The translations under genes were made by a program, and so were the position numbers. A stretch of DNA of 7,591 bases from an uncultured Candidatus Saccharimonas sp. (GTDB taxonomy: Bacteria > Patescibacteriota > Saccharimonadia > Saccharimonadales > SZUA-47), in NCBI GenBank assembly GCA_943354655.1, contig CALRCT010000017.1:1-7591 (forward strand), read 5' to 3'. Position 1 is the first letter of the stretch. Each line of letters begins with the position of its first letter. The notes beneath the pieces are model-generated. The model did not search any database. It was given only the letters and a program-made list of their open reading frames with translations, and was not told where the DNA came from. Positions 1-5,863 of the stretch are shown piece by piece.

Positions 1-413
1 AATATTACTATCAGGCAATGTCAGAAATAAATGTAAGAGTTACTCCAAAAAAAGATGTAATTAATTTTATTAAGTCTAATCCTGACGTTATGTTTGATCT
101 ACTTAGTCGTATACACAAAGGAACGTTGGGTATGCAACGCAAACTTGCTCATGCGATGGGAGGCAGTAGTAAAAGTAGGGTATTGTTTGAACTTGTTATT
201 GCGTGTAAACGATTTGGAGTGTTACAAAAAGACGGCTCCTATTTCTTAGAAATTCATGAAGATGAACTTGCTAAAAGAACAGGCTTAGCAAGAGAAACAA
301 CAAATCGACAAATTAGTCAGTTAAAATCACAAAATTTAATTAAAATTAATCATAAATATATTGTAATAAAAGACTTGTGTGCATTAGAAGAACTATTGGG
401 CGATCACCTTTAG
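1..413 (+). CDS. Crp/Fnr-family transcriptional regulator, C-terminal part (5' end outside window)
   Basis: The reading frame is open from base 3 to the TAG at 411-413. The ATG at 18 is internal, because the residues before it and the following PKKDV...NPDVMFDLLSR stretch match the end of a cyclic-nucleotide-binding-type sensor domain and its long dimerisation helix. The sensor domain itself lies off the left edge. Counting from that ATG, a winged helix-turn-helix follows at about residues 78-120. Its recognition helix, about 91-105, carries R92, E93 and R97, the same R-E-x-x-x-R spacing as in E. coli Crp, where these residues read the GTGA half-site. In this family the protein dimerises and activates or represses promoters after binding a small molecule or sensing redox state. 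The visible part has one Cys in the linker region (C63) and one near the C-terminus (C121). Fnr-type cluster cysteines would lie in the missing part, so the signal is unknown. The gene is convergent with the YHYH gene. Confidence 0.9.
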   Translation, partial: YYYQAMSEINVRVTPKKDVINFIKSNPDVMFDLLSRIHKGTLGMQRKLAHAMGGSSKSRVLFELVIACKRFGVLQKDGSYFLEIHEDELAKRTGLARETTNRQISQLKSQNLIKINHKYIVIKDLCALEELLGDHL

Positions 414-487
414 GGAAATAAATTTAATTTATAATACACGTTTCTAAACACCAATAAACTATCTTTAACTTGTATCGCAATAATGTA

Positions 488-1552
488 TTAACGGTTTTGA
501 GTATTTTTAGTGGCAGTGGATGTGCCCATGTAGCAACCCATTGTGTATGGAAAATCGTTAGTTATAACGTAGTGGTACATGTTAACGGTTTTACCTTCCC
601 ACTCAACATTGCTTGTTGTACCATGACACGAATCAAGCTCGGTAGTAGATAAAGTATTGCCGTCCGAATCCTTGTTGCCATAAATTCCAAAACCATCAAA
701 CGAATATCCAATTAGTTTATTAGTAGTGGCATTAGGTATGCAAGTACTTATGCCGTGATAATGGTATGATCCGCTTTGTTCGGGGTGTCCGCCGCAAGAA
801 TCTTGAATTTCGTGAGCCACGGCGTCTTGGTTTTCGGCATCAAATCCGTTAAAAAATATAACCCCGTCTAGCATTATTCCGATTGGTCCAGGAGGCAGGC
901 AAGAGCCTTTAGAATTTAAGCTAGGATTAAGAGCTATTTTATAATTGTAAGTTTGTGTTTTGATAGTATTTGGATTTTTGTCATAGGCCGATGCTGGGTC
1001 ACTTTTGCCAATAGGAAATATCCCCGTGTTGTGAATAGTTGGAAGATCGTTCGAGGTTATTGTTCTGGTGTTGCCGTTTAAATTAATGTCGATTTTGGCA
1101 GTTGGCCAAGCAACGTCGCCACTAACATGAGGTTTTTTAGTTAAATCCCATGTATCTGTTCCAAGCCAGTTACCCTTGGGTTTTGCACCACCGCCTCCGC
1201 CGCCACCAGCTTGAGCCTGACACGAGTATATGTAGCCCTGCTTAGGTTCTGTTGATAACTTGCTGTCGCCTAGCGGTAGTTTTGTTAGATCTGGTCCAGA
1301 TTTTAAAGTTTTGGTGTCATTTACTATTACTGGCGATTCATTTGTTTTTGTGACTACCGAAACTGTAGAGTTATTATTTTTACTTGGCCTGTTTATAAAT
1401 AAGTAATAAGTTAAAGAAGCAAAAATAGCTATTAATAAGCCAAACAAAACATTAATGTACCAATGGTTCCACCACTTTTTTTTGATCTGTAGGACAGGTA
1501 AGTTTTGTTGAGTACTAATTAAGTTTTGATCTGTATTGTCTAAGTTATCCAT
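488..1552 (-). CDS. Membrane-anchored extracellular YHYH-domain protein
   Basis: This 354-residue protein has a short cytoplasmic N-terminus with a KKK patch (24-26), one hydrophobic helix at about 32-53 and a large outer domain, so it is probably an anchored rather than a cleaved surface protein. A low-complexity Ser/Thr/Asn linker leads to a run of seven glycines at 116-122. The conserved domain covers about 125-345 and contains the signature YHYH at 263-266 within HPEQSGSYHYHG, plus MLDGVIFFNGFD (227-238), GYSFDGFGIYG (282-292) and a second MYHY at 325-328. Six cysteines (111, 218, 253, 271, 309, 340) lie outside the membrane, and pairs such as 253/271 and 309/340 could form disulfides. 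The histidine-rich motifs suggest a metal site, but the YHYH family (Pfam PF14240) has no established function as far as I know. No Shine-Dalgarno precedes the ATG. The gene lies 42 bp downstream of the NADH dehydrogenase-like gene on the same strand but has its own promoter-like sequence. Confidence 0.88.
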   Translation of the reverse strand: MDNLDNTDQNLISTQQNLPVLQIKKKWWNHWYINVLFGLLIAIFASLTYYLFINRPSKNNNSTVSVVTKTNESPVIVNDTKTLKSGPDLTKLPLGDSKLSTEPKQGYIYSCQAQAGGGGGGGAKPKGNWLGTDTWDLTKKPHVSGDVAWPTAKIDINLNGNTRTITSNDLPTIHNTGIFPIGKSDPASAYDKNPNTIKTQTYNYKIALNPSLNSKGSCLPPGPIGIMLDGVIFFNGFDAENQDAVAHEIQDSCGGHPEQSGSYHYHGISTCIPNATTNKLIGYSFDGFGIYGNKDSDGNTLSTTELDSCHGTTSNVEWEGKTVNMYHYVITNDFPYTMGCYMGTSTATKNTQNR

Positions 1553-1560
1553 ATAGATTA

Positions 1561-1588
1561 ACTATACATTAGCATTTAAAAATCATAA
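1561..1588 (-). promoter_or_regulatory. Candidate promoter of the YHYH gene, nearly leaderless
   Basis: On the minus strand a TATAGT hexamer (1561-1566) lies exactly 8 nt before the ATG. A TTATGA hexamer (1583-1588) lies 16 bp further upstream and is a weak -35 match. If transcription starts 7 nt after the -10, the mRNA begins about 2 nt before the start codon, which would explain the missing Shine-Dalgarno. The TATAGTTAA core also occurs at the same distance before the next gene upstream (ndh-like). The call rests on pattern only. Confidence 0.5.
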
Positions 1589-1594
1589 AAGTAC

Positions 1595-2782
1595 TTATGA
1601 ACTTTTGTTGCAGGTGTCGCAGTCTTCTTCGGATTTTTCTGTATTTGACCACACCGTAAAGGCTTTTAATTTGCCTAATACATCACTATATCCAATGTAG
1701 TCGGCAGCTATTCTTACTAAAGATATTAACCTGCCAGAAATTACGAAATTTTTAAACTGAAGTACCGCCCAGCCTTTGCCAACAGGAATAACTTGAACGC
1801 CACTTGATTCGTATTTTTTGGGACGCTTTTTCTTTTTTAGGTGTGCAACCAAATCGTCGGCAACAAACTTTGCGTGTCTAACAGCTGTAATGGCAAGGCC
1901 ACTGTTTGGGGTGGCGGCGTTGTCTCCTATTACGTAAATGTTATCTTGCACCTGAAGATGTTTATTCACAATTACTCTACCTTTAGGATTTAGGTTAAAG
2001 TATTGGGAATTTTGTTCAAAAAATGGATTATTGGCAGTACCGGCTGTCCAAATAACAGTATTAGTTTTTATTATTCCACTAGAAGTGCTTAGTGTGTGCA
2101 CCGTCTCTTTGCTTACGGTTGTACTAACTAGTATATTAACGCCAAGTTTGTTTAGTCTTTTGTGAACAGCTCTTGCAGCTTCTTCGGATAATTGAGGTAA
2201 TATTCGGGGGCCTGCTTCTACTAACCAGATCTTTACTCGATGCTTTTTAATTTTATGCTTTTTAGTAATTAACTTTACGTAAACACCAAGACCACCAGCA
2301 AGTTCTGCGCCCGTAGGTCCGGCCCCTACTATTACGTAGTTTTCGTCTGCATCAGATTTTTGAGATATTTTGTCGTGTAAATGTGTTCGTAACTTTATAA
2401 TTTCATCTGGTGATTTTATACCGTATGAATTTTCGGGTAACCCTTGAATATTAAAATAAGTAGTTACCGAACCAAGTGCTATTACTGCGTAATCGTAGCT
2501 AATTTTTTGTCCGCTTAGGGTATTTATAGTTTTATGGGCAGGATCAATTTTGGCTACTGTGTCTATGACAAGTTTTGTTCTTGGAGTATCTATTAGCATC
2601 CATTCAAGCGGTAACCTGGCTGTTCCTAGCTTTAACCCAGTTGCTGCACGGTAAAGCGCAGGGTAATACCTAAAGTCGGATGACTTATTAATTATAGTAA
2701 CTGTTATGTCTTTTTGTGATTTAAGTTGTCTGGCAAGGCTTACGCCCGCAAAACCCCCACCAGCTATTACTACATGCTTCAT
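1595..2782 (-). CDS. ndh: Type II NADH dehydrogenase-like FAD/NAD(P)-binding oxidoreductase
   Basis: This 395-residue flavoprotein is of the usual NDH-2 length. The FAD dinucleotide motif GGGFAG is at 8-13, a second nucleotide-binding motif GAGPTG at 153-158 (expected to bind NADH), the linker WTAG at 245-248, and the C-terminal FAD contact IYVIGDNA with D287 at 282-289. The helix-rich tail (about 352-378) resembles the amphipathic membrane-binding end of NDH-2, which passes electrons from NADH to quinone at the inner membrane face without pumping protons. Two points are unusual. The segment where NDH-2 has its quinone-site AQxAxQ reads ITAVRHAK (298-305), with no matching glutamines. The protein also ends in an acidic CDTC motif (C388, C391) that could be a redox or metal site. 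The electron acceptor is therefore uncertain, and the protein could be another member of the NDH-2/sulfide:quinone oxidoreductase superfamily. It is divergent from the D-2-hydroxyacid dehydrogenase gene. Confidence 0.85.
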   Translation of the reverse strand: MKHVVIAGGGFAGVSLARQLKSQKDITVTIINKSSDFRYYPALYRAATGLKLGTARLPLEWMLIDTPRTKLVIDTVAKIDPAHKTINTLSGQKISYDYAVIALGSVTTYFNIQGLPENSYGIKSPDEIIKLRTHLHDKISQKSDADENYVIVGAGPTGAELAGGLGVYVKLITKKHKIKKHRVKIWLVEAGPRILPQLSEEAARAVHKRLNKLGVNILVSTTVSKETVHTLSTSSGIIKTNTVIWTAGTANNPFFEQNSQYFNLNPKGRVIVNKHLQVQDNIYVIGDNAATPNSGLAITAVRHAKFVADDLVAHLKKKKRPKKYESSGVQVIPVGKGWAVLQFKNFVISGRLISLVRIAADYIGYSDVLGKLKAFTVWSNTEKSEEDCDTCNKSS

Positions 2783-2790
2783 TTATGTTA

Positions 2791-2819
2791 ACTATAACCG
2801 TTACCAATTAGATTCACAA
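2791..2819 (-). promoter_or_regulatory. Candidate promoter of the ndh-like gene, nearly leaderless
   Basis: On the minus strand, TTGTGA (2814-2819, 4/6 to the -35 consensus), a 17-bp spacer and TATAGT (2791-2796) are followed by 8 nt and then the ATG. The predicted start lies about 2 nt upstream of the start codon, and there is no Shine-Dalgarno. The geometry matches the candidate YHYH promoter. Confidence 0.6.
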
Positions 2820-2840
2820 GAATAAGTTAAGCTACTTAGT

Positions 2841-2854
2841 TTTATAATTATAAA
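2841..2854. repeat. 14-bp perfect palindrome in the middle of the divergent ndh/FAD-dehydrogenase intergenic region
   Basis: TTTATAATTATAAA equals its own reverse complement. Its centre (2847.5) lies within 2 bp of the middle of the 2783-2915 gap, so it is almost equidistant from the two predicted divergent promoters (about -64 and -67). It could be a shared operator or an AT-rich upstream element. An all-AT palindrome can also arise by chance in DNA this AT-rich. Confidence 0.4.
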
Positions 2855-2878
2855 GGTCAATAAAAAACCTATAAATAA

Positions 2879-2907
2879 TTGCCAAATTTACTCTTACAGA
2901 ATAAGCT
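2879..2907 (+). promoter_or_regulatory. Candidate promoter of the FAD-linked dehydrogenase gene
   Basis: TTGCCA (2879-2884, 5/6 to the -35 consensus), a 17-bp spacer and TAAGCT (2902-2907) are followed by TAAGGTAT and then the ATG at 2916. The -10 is weak, keeping only T1, A2 and T6, but its 8-nt distance to the ATG equals that of the ndh-like and YHYH genes. An AAGG at 2909-2912 sits only 3 nt before the ATG, too close for a normal Shine-Dalgarno. An alternative -10, TATAAA at 2870-2875, would give a leader of about 35 nt. Confidence 0.45.
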
Positions 2908-2915
2908 TAAGGTAT

Positions 2916-4568
2916 ATGAGTGAACTAATCAAAGATCTAAAAAGTTTTATTAAAGGTGACGTAGATGCCAGTGAAGAGGCTAAACAATTTTATAGCCACG
3001 ATGCCAGTATGTTTGAGATGGTGCCAGAGGTTGTGGTGTCGCCAAAAGACAGCAAAGATATTCAAGAAATAGTTAAGTATGTTGCTAAAAATAAAAAATC
3101 CAACCCCAGCTTATCTTTGACAGCCCGAAGCGGCGGTACCTGTATGTCTGCTGGTGCAATTAATGATTCTATTATTTTGGATTTTGCAAAATACTTTAAA
3201 AATATTGGGGAAGTAACAAGCGACAGCGCAAATACCCAGCCAGGTGTGTATTACAGAGACTTTGAAAAGGCTACGCTAGAAAATAACGCACTAATGCCTA
3301 GTTACCCAGCATCACGAGACCTATGTACTGTAGGTGGCATGGTAAACAATAACGCCGGTGGCGAAAAGTCACTAGAATATGGCAAGACCGAAAACTTCAT
3401 TAATCAGCTAAAAGTAGTATTTGCAGATGGTAATGAATACGTTGTAAAACCTTTGAATAAGAAGGAACTAGACGCAAAGATGGCCCAAAAGGACTATGAA
3501 GGTTCTATTTATAAGCAGATATATGAACTTATAGAAAAAGATTACGACAAAATTAAAGCAGCAAAGCCTAAGGTGTCTAAAGATTCGACTGGTTACCATC
3601 TTTGGAACGTGTGGGACCGTAACACAGGCATATTTGACCTTACTCAAGTTATAGTAGGCGCTCAGGGCACCCTCTGCATTAATACAGACATAACATTTAA
3701 GCTTGTACCTGCTCCAAAATTTTCGGGCACTTTGGTAGTATTTTTGCGCGACATTTCGGATCTAGGAACACTTATTAACAAAGTTATGGAACATAAGCCA
3801 GCCACATTTGAAGGCTTTGATAACTATACATTAATGCTCAGCTTTAAATTGTTCTTCTTTTTCAGAAAAACAATCGGTTGGTTAGCAATGATTAAGTTGG
3901 GCATTCAGCTTATTCCAGATGCATTAATGTTATTGCGAGGAATACCAAAAATGGTCCTATTGATTGAATTTAATGGCGAAACCCAAGAAGAAGTAAGCCA
4001 TAAAGTTCACCAGATGAGATTAGATATGAAGGAATTTGGTCACGAAGCATTGTTTGAAGAAGACGAAACCGAAGCAAAGGCTAAAAAGTTTTGGATTATG
4101 CGACGTCAGAGCTTTAATCTTTTGCGTCAAAAAGTAAAAGACAAGCACACTGCACCGTTTATGGATGATATGATTGTTAAACCAGAATACTTATCAGAAT
4201 TCTTGCCAAAAATTAGACAGGTTATTAAAGAATATAAGTTACTTGCAACTATAGCAGGGCACATGGGAGATGGTAATTTTCATATTATTCCACTAATGAA
4301 AATAGAAGATAAAACCGAAAAAGCAAAACTAGCACCTGCAATGAAAGAAGTTAATGAAATCGTATTAAGTTACGGCGGTTCATTGTCTGGCGAACATAAC
4401 GATGGTCTTATTCGTGGTCCTTGGTTAGAGCAAATGTATGGAAAAGAAATGTACGGTATTCTTAAGGAAGTAAAAAGAATCTTTGACCCAGAAAACATCT
4501 TTAATCCTCACAAAAAGACTGATGCAACCTGGGATTATACTATGTCTCATGTGCGAACTAAGTTTTAA
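2916..4568 (+). CDS. FAD-binding D-2-hydroxyacid dehydrogenase (D-lactate/glycolate oxidase family)
   Basis: This 550-residue flavoprotein belongs to the GlcD/D-lactate dehydrogenase family and is expected to oxidise a D-2-hydroxyacid to a 2-oxoacid, passing electrons from FAD to a quinone or other acceptor. The N-terminal FAD-binding domain covers about 36-265, with the pyrophosphate loop ARSGGTCMSAG (70-80), GGMVNNNAGG (140-149) and GAQGTLCI (248-255). The C-terminal FAD-oxidase domain carries FWIMRRQSF (392-400), FMDDMIV (415-421), GHMGDGNFH (448-456) and SGEHNDG (491-497). H449, H456 and E493 fit the metal ligands and H494 the catalytic base of this family, so the active site looks complete. 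It is somewhat longer than typical GlcD (about 460-500). Part of the excess is a hydrophobic insert (about 305-350, with LFFFF and two nonpolar stretches) that may attach it to the membrane. Substrate choice cannot be read from sequence. Transcription ends at the hairpin just after the stop. Confidence 0.88.
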   Translation: MSELIKDLKSFIKGDVDASEEAKQFYSHDASMFEMVPEVVVSPKDSKDIQEIVKYVAKNKKSNPSLSLTARSGGTCMSAGAINDSIILDFAKYFKNIGEVTSDSANTQPGVYYRDFEKATLENNALMPSYPASRDLCTVGGMVNNNAGGEKSLEYGKTENFINQLKVVFADGNEYVVKPLNKKELDAKMAQKDYEGSIYKQIYELIEKDYDKIKAAKPKVSKDSTGYHLWNVWDRNTGIFDLTQVIVGAQGTLCINTDITFKLVPAPKFSGTLVVFLRDISDLGTLINKVMEHKPATFEGFDNYTLMLSFKLFFFFRKTIGWLAMIKLGIQLIPDALMLLRGIPKMVLLIEFNGETQEEVSHKVHQMRLDMKEFGHEALFEEDETEAKAKKFWIMRRQSFNLLRQKVKDKHTAPFMDDMIVKPEYLSEFLPKIRQVIKEYKLLATIAGHMGDGNFHIIPLMKIEDKTEKAKLAPAMKEVNEIVLSYGGSLSGEHNDGLIRGPWLEQMYGKEMYGILKEVKRIFDPENIFNPHKKTDATWDYTMSHVRTKF

Positions 4569-4583
4569 GATATAAGAGTATTT

Positions 4584-4618
4584 AAAAAGCCTCTGGTTTA
4601 TTGACCAGAGGCTTTTTT
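4584..4618. terminator. Bidirectional rho-independent terminator
   Basis: The arms GCCTCTGGT (4589-4597) and ACCAGAGGC (4604-4612) pair perfectly over 9 bp around a 6-nt loop. They are flanked by five A on the left and six T on the right, so each strand has a U-tract after the hairpin. It lies 15 bp after the dehydrogenase stop (plus) and 12 bp after the doxX-like stop (minus), and serves both convergent genes. Confidence 0.95.
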
Positions 4619-4630
4619 GCTTGCGCTTTA

Positions 4631-5185
4631 CTAAATAAGTATAGGGTACTTTTTAACTATACTTTGGTTTTTCCACCATTTACCAAGTCCCCAAACTTGT
4701 TCGTCGTTTGTTAACATGACTCCAAGCAGTACAATAGCGTATATAACATGATCGTCTAAGAACGGATGTTGTGCTGGTGGTAATACTGCTGACCACATCA
4801 TTAACATTAATAAAATTCCCGACACACTTGCAATTTTTATTCCAATTCCAGAAATTAATGACAAGCCAATAAGAAGCAAGCCAGCCATAAATAAGAAATC
4901 TGCTAAGTGGTTACCAGCAATTTTATTGTACTGAGTCTTAAGTGGTCCTTTTGGAGAATTTTTTAAGAATCCCACAGTAGGAGAAGCACCTTTTGATACA
5001 GACTTAACGCAAAGTACTTTTACGGATTCTACTTTAGTTTTAGCGTCGATTGCACGACAAGTTGAATAACCCAACCCGAACATTTTGTCCATAAATGCCC
5101 AAAGCATTATTAGGCCTATTGCAATACGTAGCGTAGCCCAAACTTTAGCGCCCTTACTTTTACTTAAGCTAGATGCCTTTGACAT
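4631..5185 (-). CDS. DoxX-like integral membrane protein
   Basis: This 184-residue protein has four predicted membrane helices, at about 15-36, 93-112, 115-134 and 146-160, as in the DoxX/DoxD family. The first helix contains the typical WAFMDKMFGLGY (29-40). The extracytoplasmic loop of about 55 residues holds SPTVGFLKNSPKGP (68-81), a pattern seen in DoxD-like subunits of thiosulfate:quinone oxidoreductase, and PFLDDHVIYA (141-150) opens the last helix. Cysteines 43 and 59 lie in that loop and could form a disulfide. Homologues are membrane proteins implicated in quinone-linked sulfur or thiol redox chemistry, but many have no known activity, so no reaction is assigned. The start has a good Shine-Dalgarno. 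The gene is separated from the upstream DUF427 gene by 115 bp holding its own promoter and a Crp-type operator, so it is probably transcribed on its own. Confidence 0.82.
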   Translation of the reverse strand: MSKASSLSKSKGAKVWATLRIAIGLIMLWAFMDKMFGLGYSTCRAIDAKTKVESVKVLCVKSVSKGASPTVGFLKNSPKGPLKTQYNKIAGNHLADFLFMAGLLLIGLSLISGIGIKIASVSGILLMLMMWSAVLPPAQHPFLDDHVIYAIVLLGVMLTNDEQVWGLGKWWKNQSIVKKYPILI

Positions 5186-5190
5186 AAAAT

Positions 5191-5194
5191 CTCC
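5191..5194 (-). promoter_or_regulatory. Shine-Dalgarno of the doxX-like gene
   Basis: GGAG on the minus strand lies 5 nt before the ATG at 5185. It fixes the start and shows that this genome does use Shine-Dalgarno initiation where an mRNA leader exists. Confidence 0.8.
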
Positions 5195-5225
5195 ATTTCA
5201 TTATGGTTACATTGACTTAAGCATA

Positions 5226-5231
5226 ATTATA
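5226..5231 (-). promoter_or_regulatory. -10 box of the doxX-like gene
   Basis: A perfect TATAAT on the minus strand predicts a start at about 5218-5219 and a leader of about 33 nt. The position 17 bp upstream (5249-5254, CTGTAA) matches the -35 consensus at only 3 of 6 bases, which fits a promoter that depends on an activator. Confidence 0.65.
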
Positions 5232-5252
5232 ATGGGGTATTTAAAATTTTAC

Positions 5253-5268
5253 AGTGATTTAGATCACT
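5253..5268. promoter_or_regulatory. Crp/Fnr-type operator upstream of the doxX-like gene
   Basis: AGTGAT-TTAG-ATCACT is a perfect 6+6 inverted repeat. It contains GTGA-N6-TCAC, the core of the Crp site, and also TGAT-N4-ATCA, the core of the Fnr site. The centre between 5260 and 5261 is 41.5 to 42.5 bp upstream of the start predicted from the TATAAT, the class II activator position overlapping the -35. A plus-strand T-rich run follows the hairpin, so it could be read as a terminator, but no plus-strand gene ends here. Confidence 0.65.
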
Positions 5269-5300
5269 ATTTTTTATTTAATTATTTAAATAACTAAAAA

Positions 5301-5594
5301 CTAGCTAACTATTACGCCGTTCCAAAACGCAATGTAATCAGTAAAATCATGTTTAACTTTGCCGATTGAACCGTCCATAGGAATGTGATAATACCAGGCG
5401 GCATCTTTGTTGATTTTTCCGTCTACTATAACGTCGTAGTAACTAGCGATACCTTTCCAAAAACAAGTTGTTGTTGTGTATGAATCCTTAAGGAATTTAG
5501 AATCTACTGAACTTTTAGGAAAATACTGGTTTCCTTCGATATATATTGTTTTGTCGCTTTGTGCAATGATTTGGTTGTTCCAGACTGCCTTCAT
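5301..5594 (-). CDS. DUF427 domain protein
   Basis: The whole 97-residue protein is a DUF427 domain (Pfam PF04248, also named NTP_transf_9 although no such activity is established to my knowledge). It begins with the typical MKAVWN, followed by EGNQYFP (20-26), CFWKGIASYY (44-53), DAAWYY (64-69) and a closing DYIAFWNGV. C44 sits beside the conserved W46-K47-G48. The residue after AWYY is usually Pro and is His here. I chose the ATG at 5592-5594 because it gives the family N-terminus and lies 4 nt after the glutaredoxin stop, which suits translational coupling. A TTG-started frame extending to 5639 would overlap glutaredoxin by 41 bp. The function is unknown. As the last gene of the ArsR-glutaredoxin operon it probably takes part in the same stress or thiol response. 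Confidence 0.87.
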   Translation of the reverse strand: MKAVWNNQIIAQSDKTIYIEGNQYFPKSSVDSKFLKDSYTTTTCFWKGIASYYDVIVDGKINKDAAWYYHIPMDGSIGKVKHDFTDYIAFWNGVIVS

Positions 5595-5598
5595 GGTA

Positions 5599-5850
5599 TT
5601 ATTTGATCCCCAATGCCATGTCGATTTTTTGTCTGTCAAATCCCAGTATAGATTCCTCTGTTCCGTCGTCTTTTTTAATTATTGTAAAAGGGACTCCAAG
5701 CTGACCACTTTTTTCATAAAGTTCTTCGGCAAGTTTTTGGTCTAAGTCTGCATGTTTTTCTTCGTAGCTAATGTCTCTGTTATTTAAGTAACTTTTAAGC
5801 ATAGTGCAATATCCGCAAGTTGCTGTACTGTATATTGTTATTTCTGACAT
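5599..5850 (-). CDS. Glutaredoxin family thiol oxidoreductase
   Basis: This 83-residue single-domain cytoplasmic protein has a thioredoxin fold. The active-site CGYC is at 12-15, the cis-proline motif GVPFT at 52-56 (P54), and GFD at 70-72 marks the end of the substrate or glutathione groove. It is expected to reduce disulfides or mixed disulfides on partner proteins. The short length resembles bacterial glutaredoxin, NrdH-redoxin and mycoredoxin, and the reductant (glutathione, mycothiol or thioredoxin reductase) cannot be told. It starts 13 nt after the ArsR gene, with a strong Shine-Dalgarno, and is followed 4 nt later by the DUF427 gene, forming a three-gene operon. Confidence 0.92.
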   Translation of the reverse strand: MSEITIYSTATCGYCTMLKSYLNNRDISYEEKHADLDQKLAEELYEKSGQLGVPFTIIKKDDGTEESILGFDRQKIDMALGIK

Positions 5851-5856
5851 AGTATT

Positions 5857-5861
5857 CTCCT
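5857..5861 (-). promoter_or_regulatory. Shine-Dalgarno of the glutaredoxin gene
   Basis: AGGAG on the minus strand lies 6 nt before the glutaredoxin ATG, in the 13-nt gap after the ArsR stop. It supports the start and independent re-initiation inside the operon. Confidence 0.85.
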
Positions 5862-5863
5862 AT

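Noticed and set aside
414..487. Terminator between the convergent crp-like and YHYH genes
   Set aside because: I found no GC-rich hairpin with a U-tract in this gap.
470..652. 60-residue plus-strand open frame
   Set aside because: It lies antisense inside the YHYH coding region, has no recognisable family and no promoter or Shine-Dalgarno.
5207..5212. ATGTAA start-stop on the minus strand in the doxX leader
   Set aside because: It could act as a minimal upstream ORF, but a six-base match in AT-rich DNA is easily chance and no conservation can be seen.
5253..5280. Hairpin plus T-rich run read as a plus-strand terminator
   Set aside because: No plus-strand gene ends nearby, the stem is only 6 AT-rich base pairs, and position and GTGA/TCAC symmetry fit an operator better.
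5282..5293. TTATTTAAATAA palindrome after the DUF427 stop
   Set aside because: It is all A/T with no loop and no U-tract, too weak to call a terminator or operator.
5085..5297. 70-residue plus-strand open frame
   Set aside because: It is antisense to the doxX start and runs through its promoter and operator; it has no family features.
5595..5639. TTG-started 15-residue N-terminal extension of the DUF427 protein
   Set aside because: It would overlap glutaredoxin by 41 bp and adds residues not found in the family, whereas the ATG at 5594 gives the usual MKAVWN start.
5476..5745. 89-residue plus-strand open frame
   Set aside because: It is antisense to the well-supported DUF427 and glutaredoxin genes.
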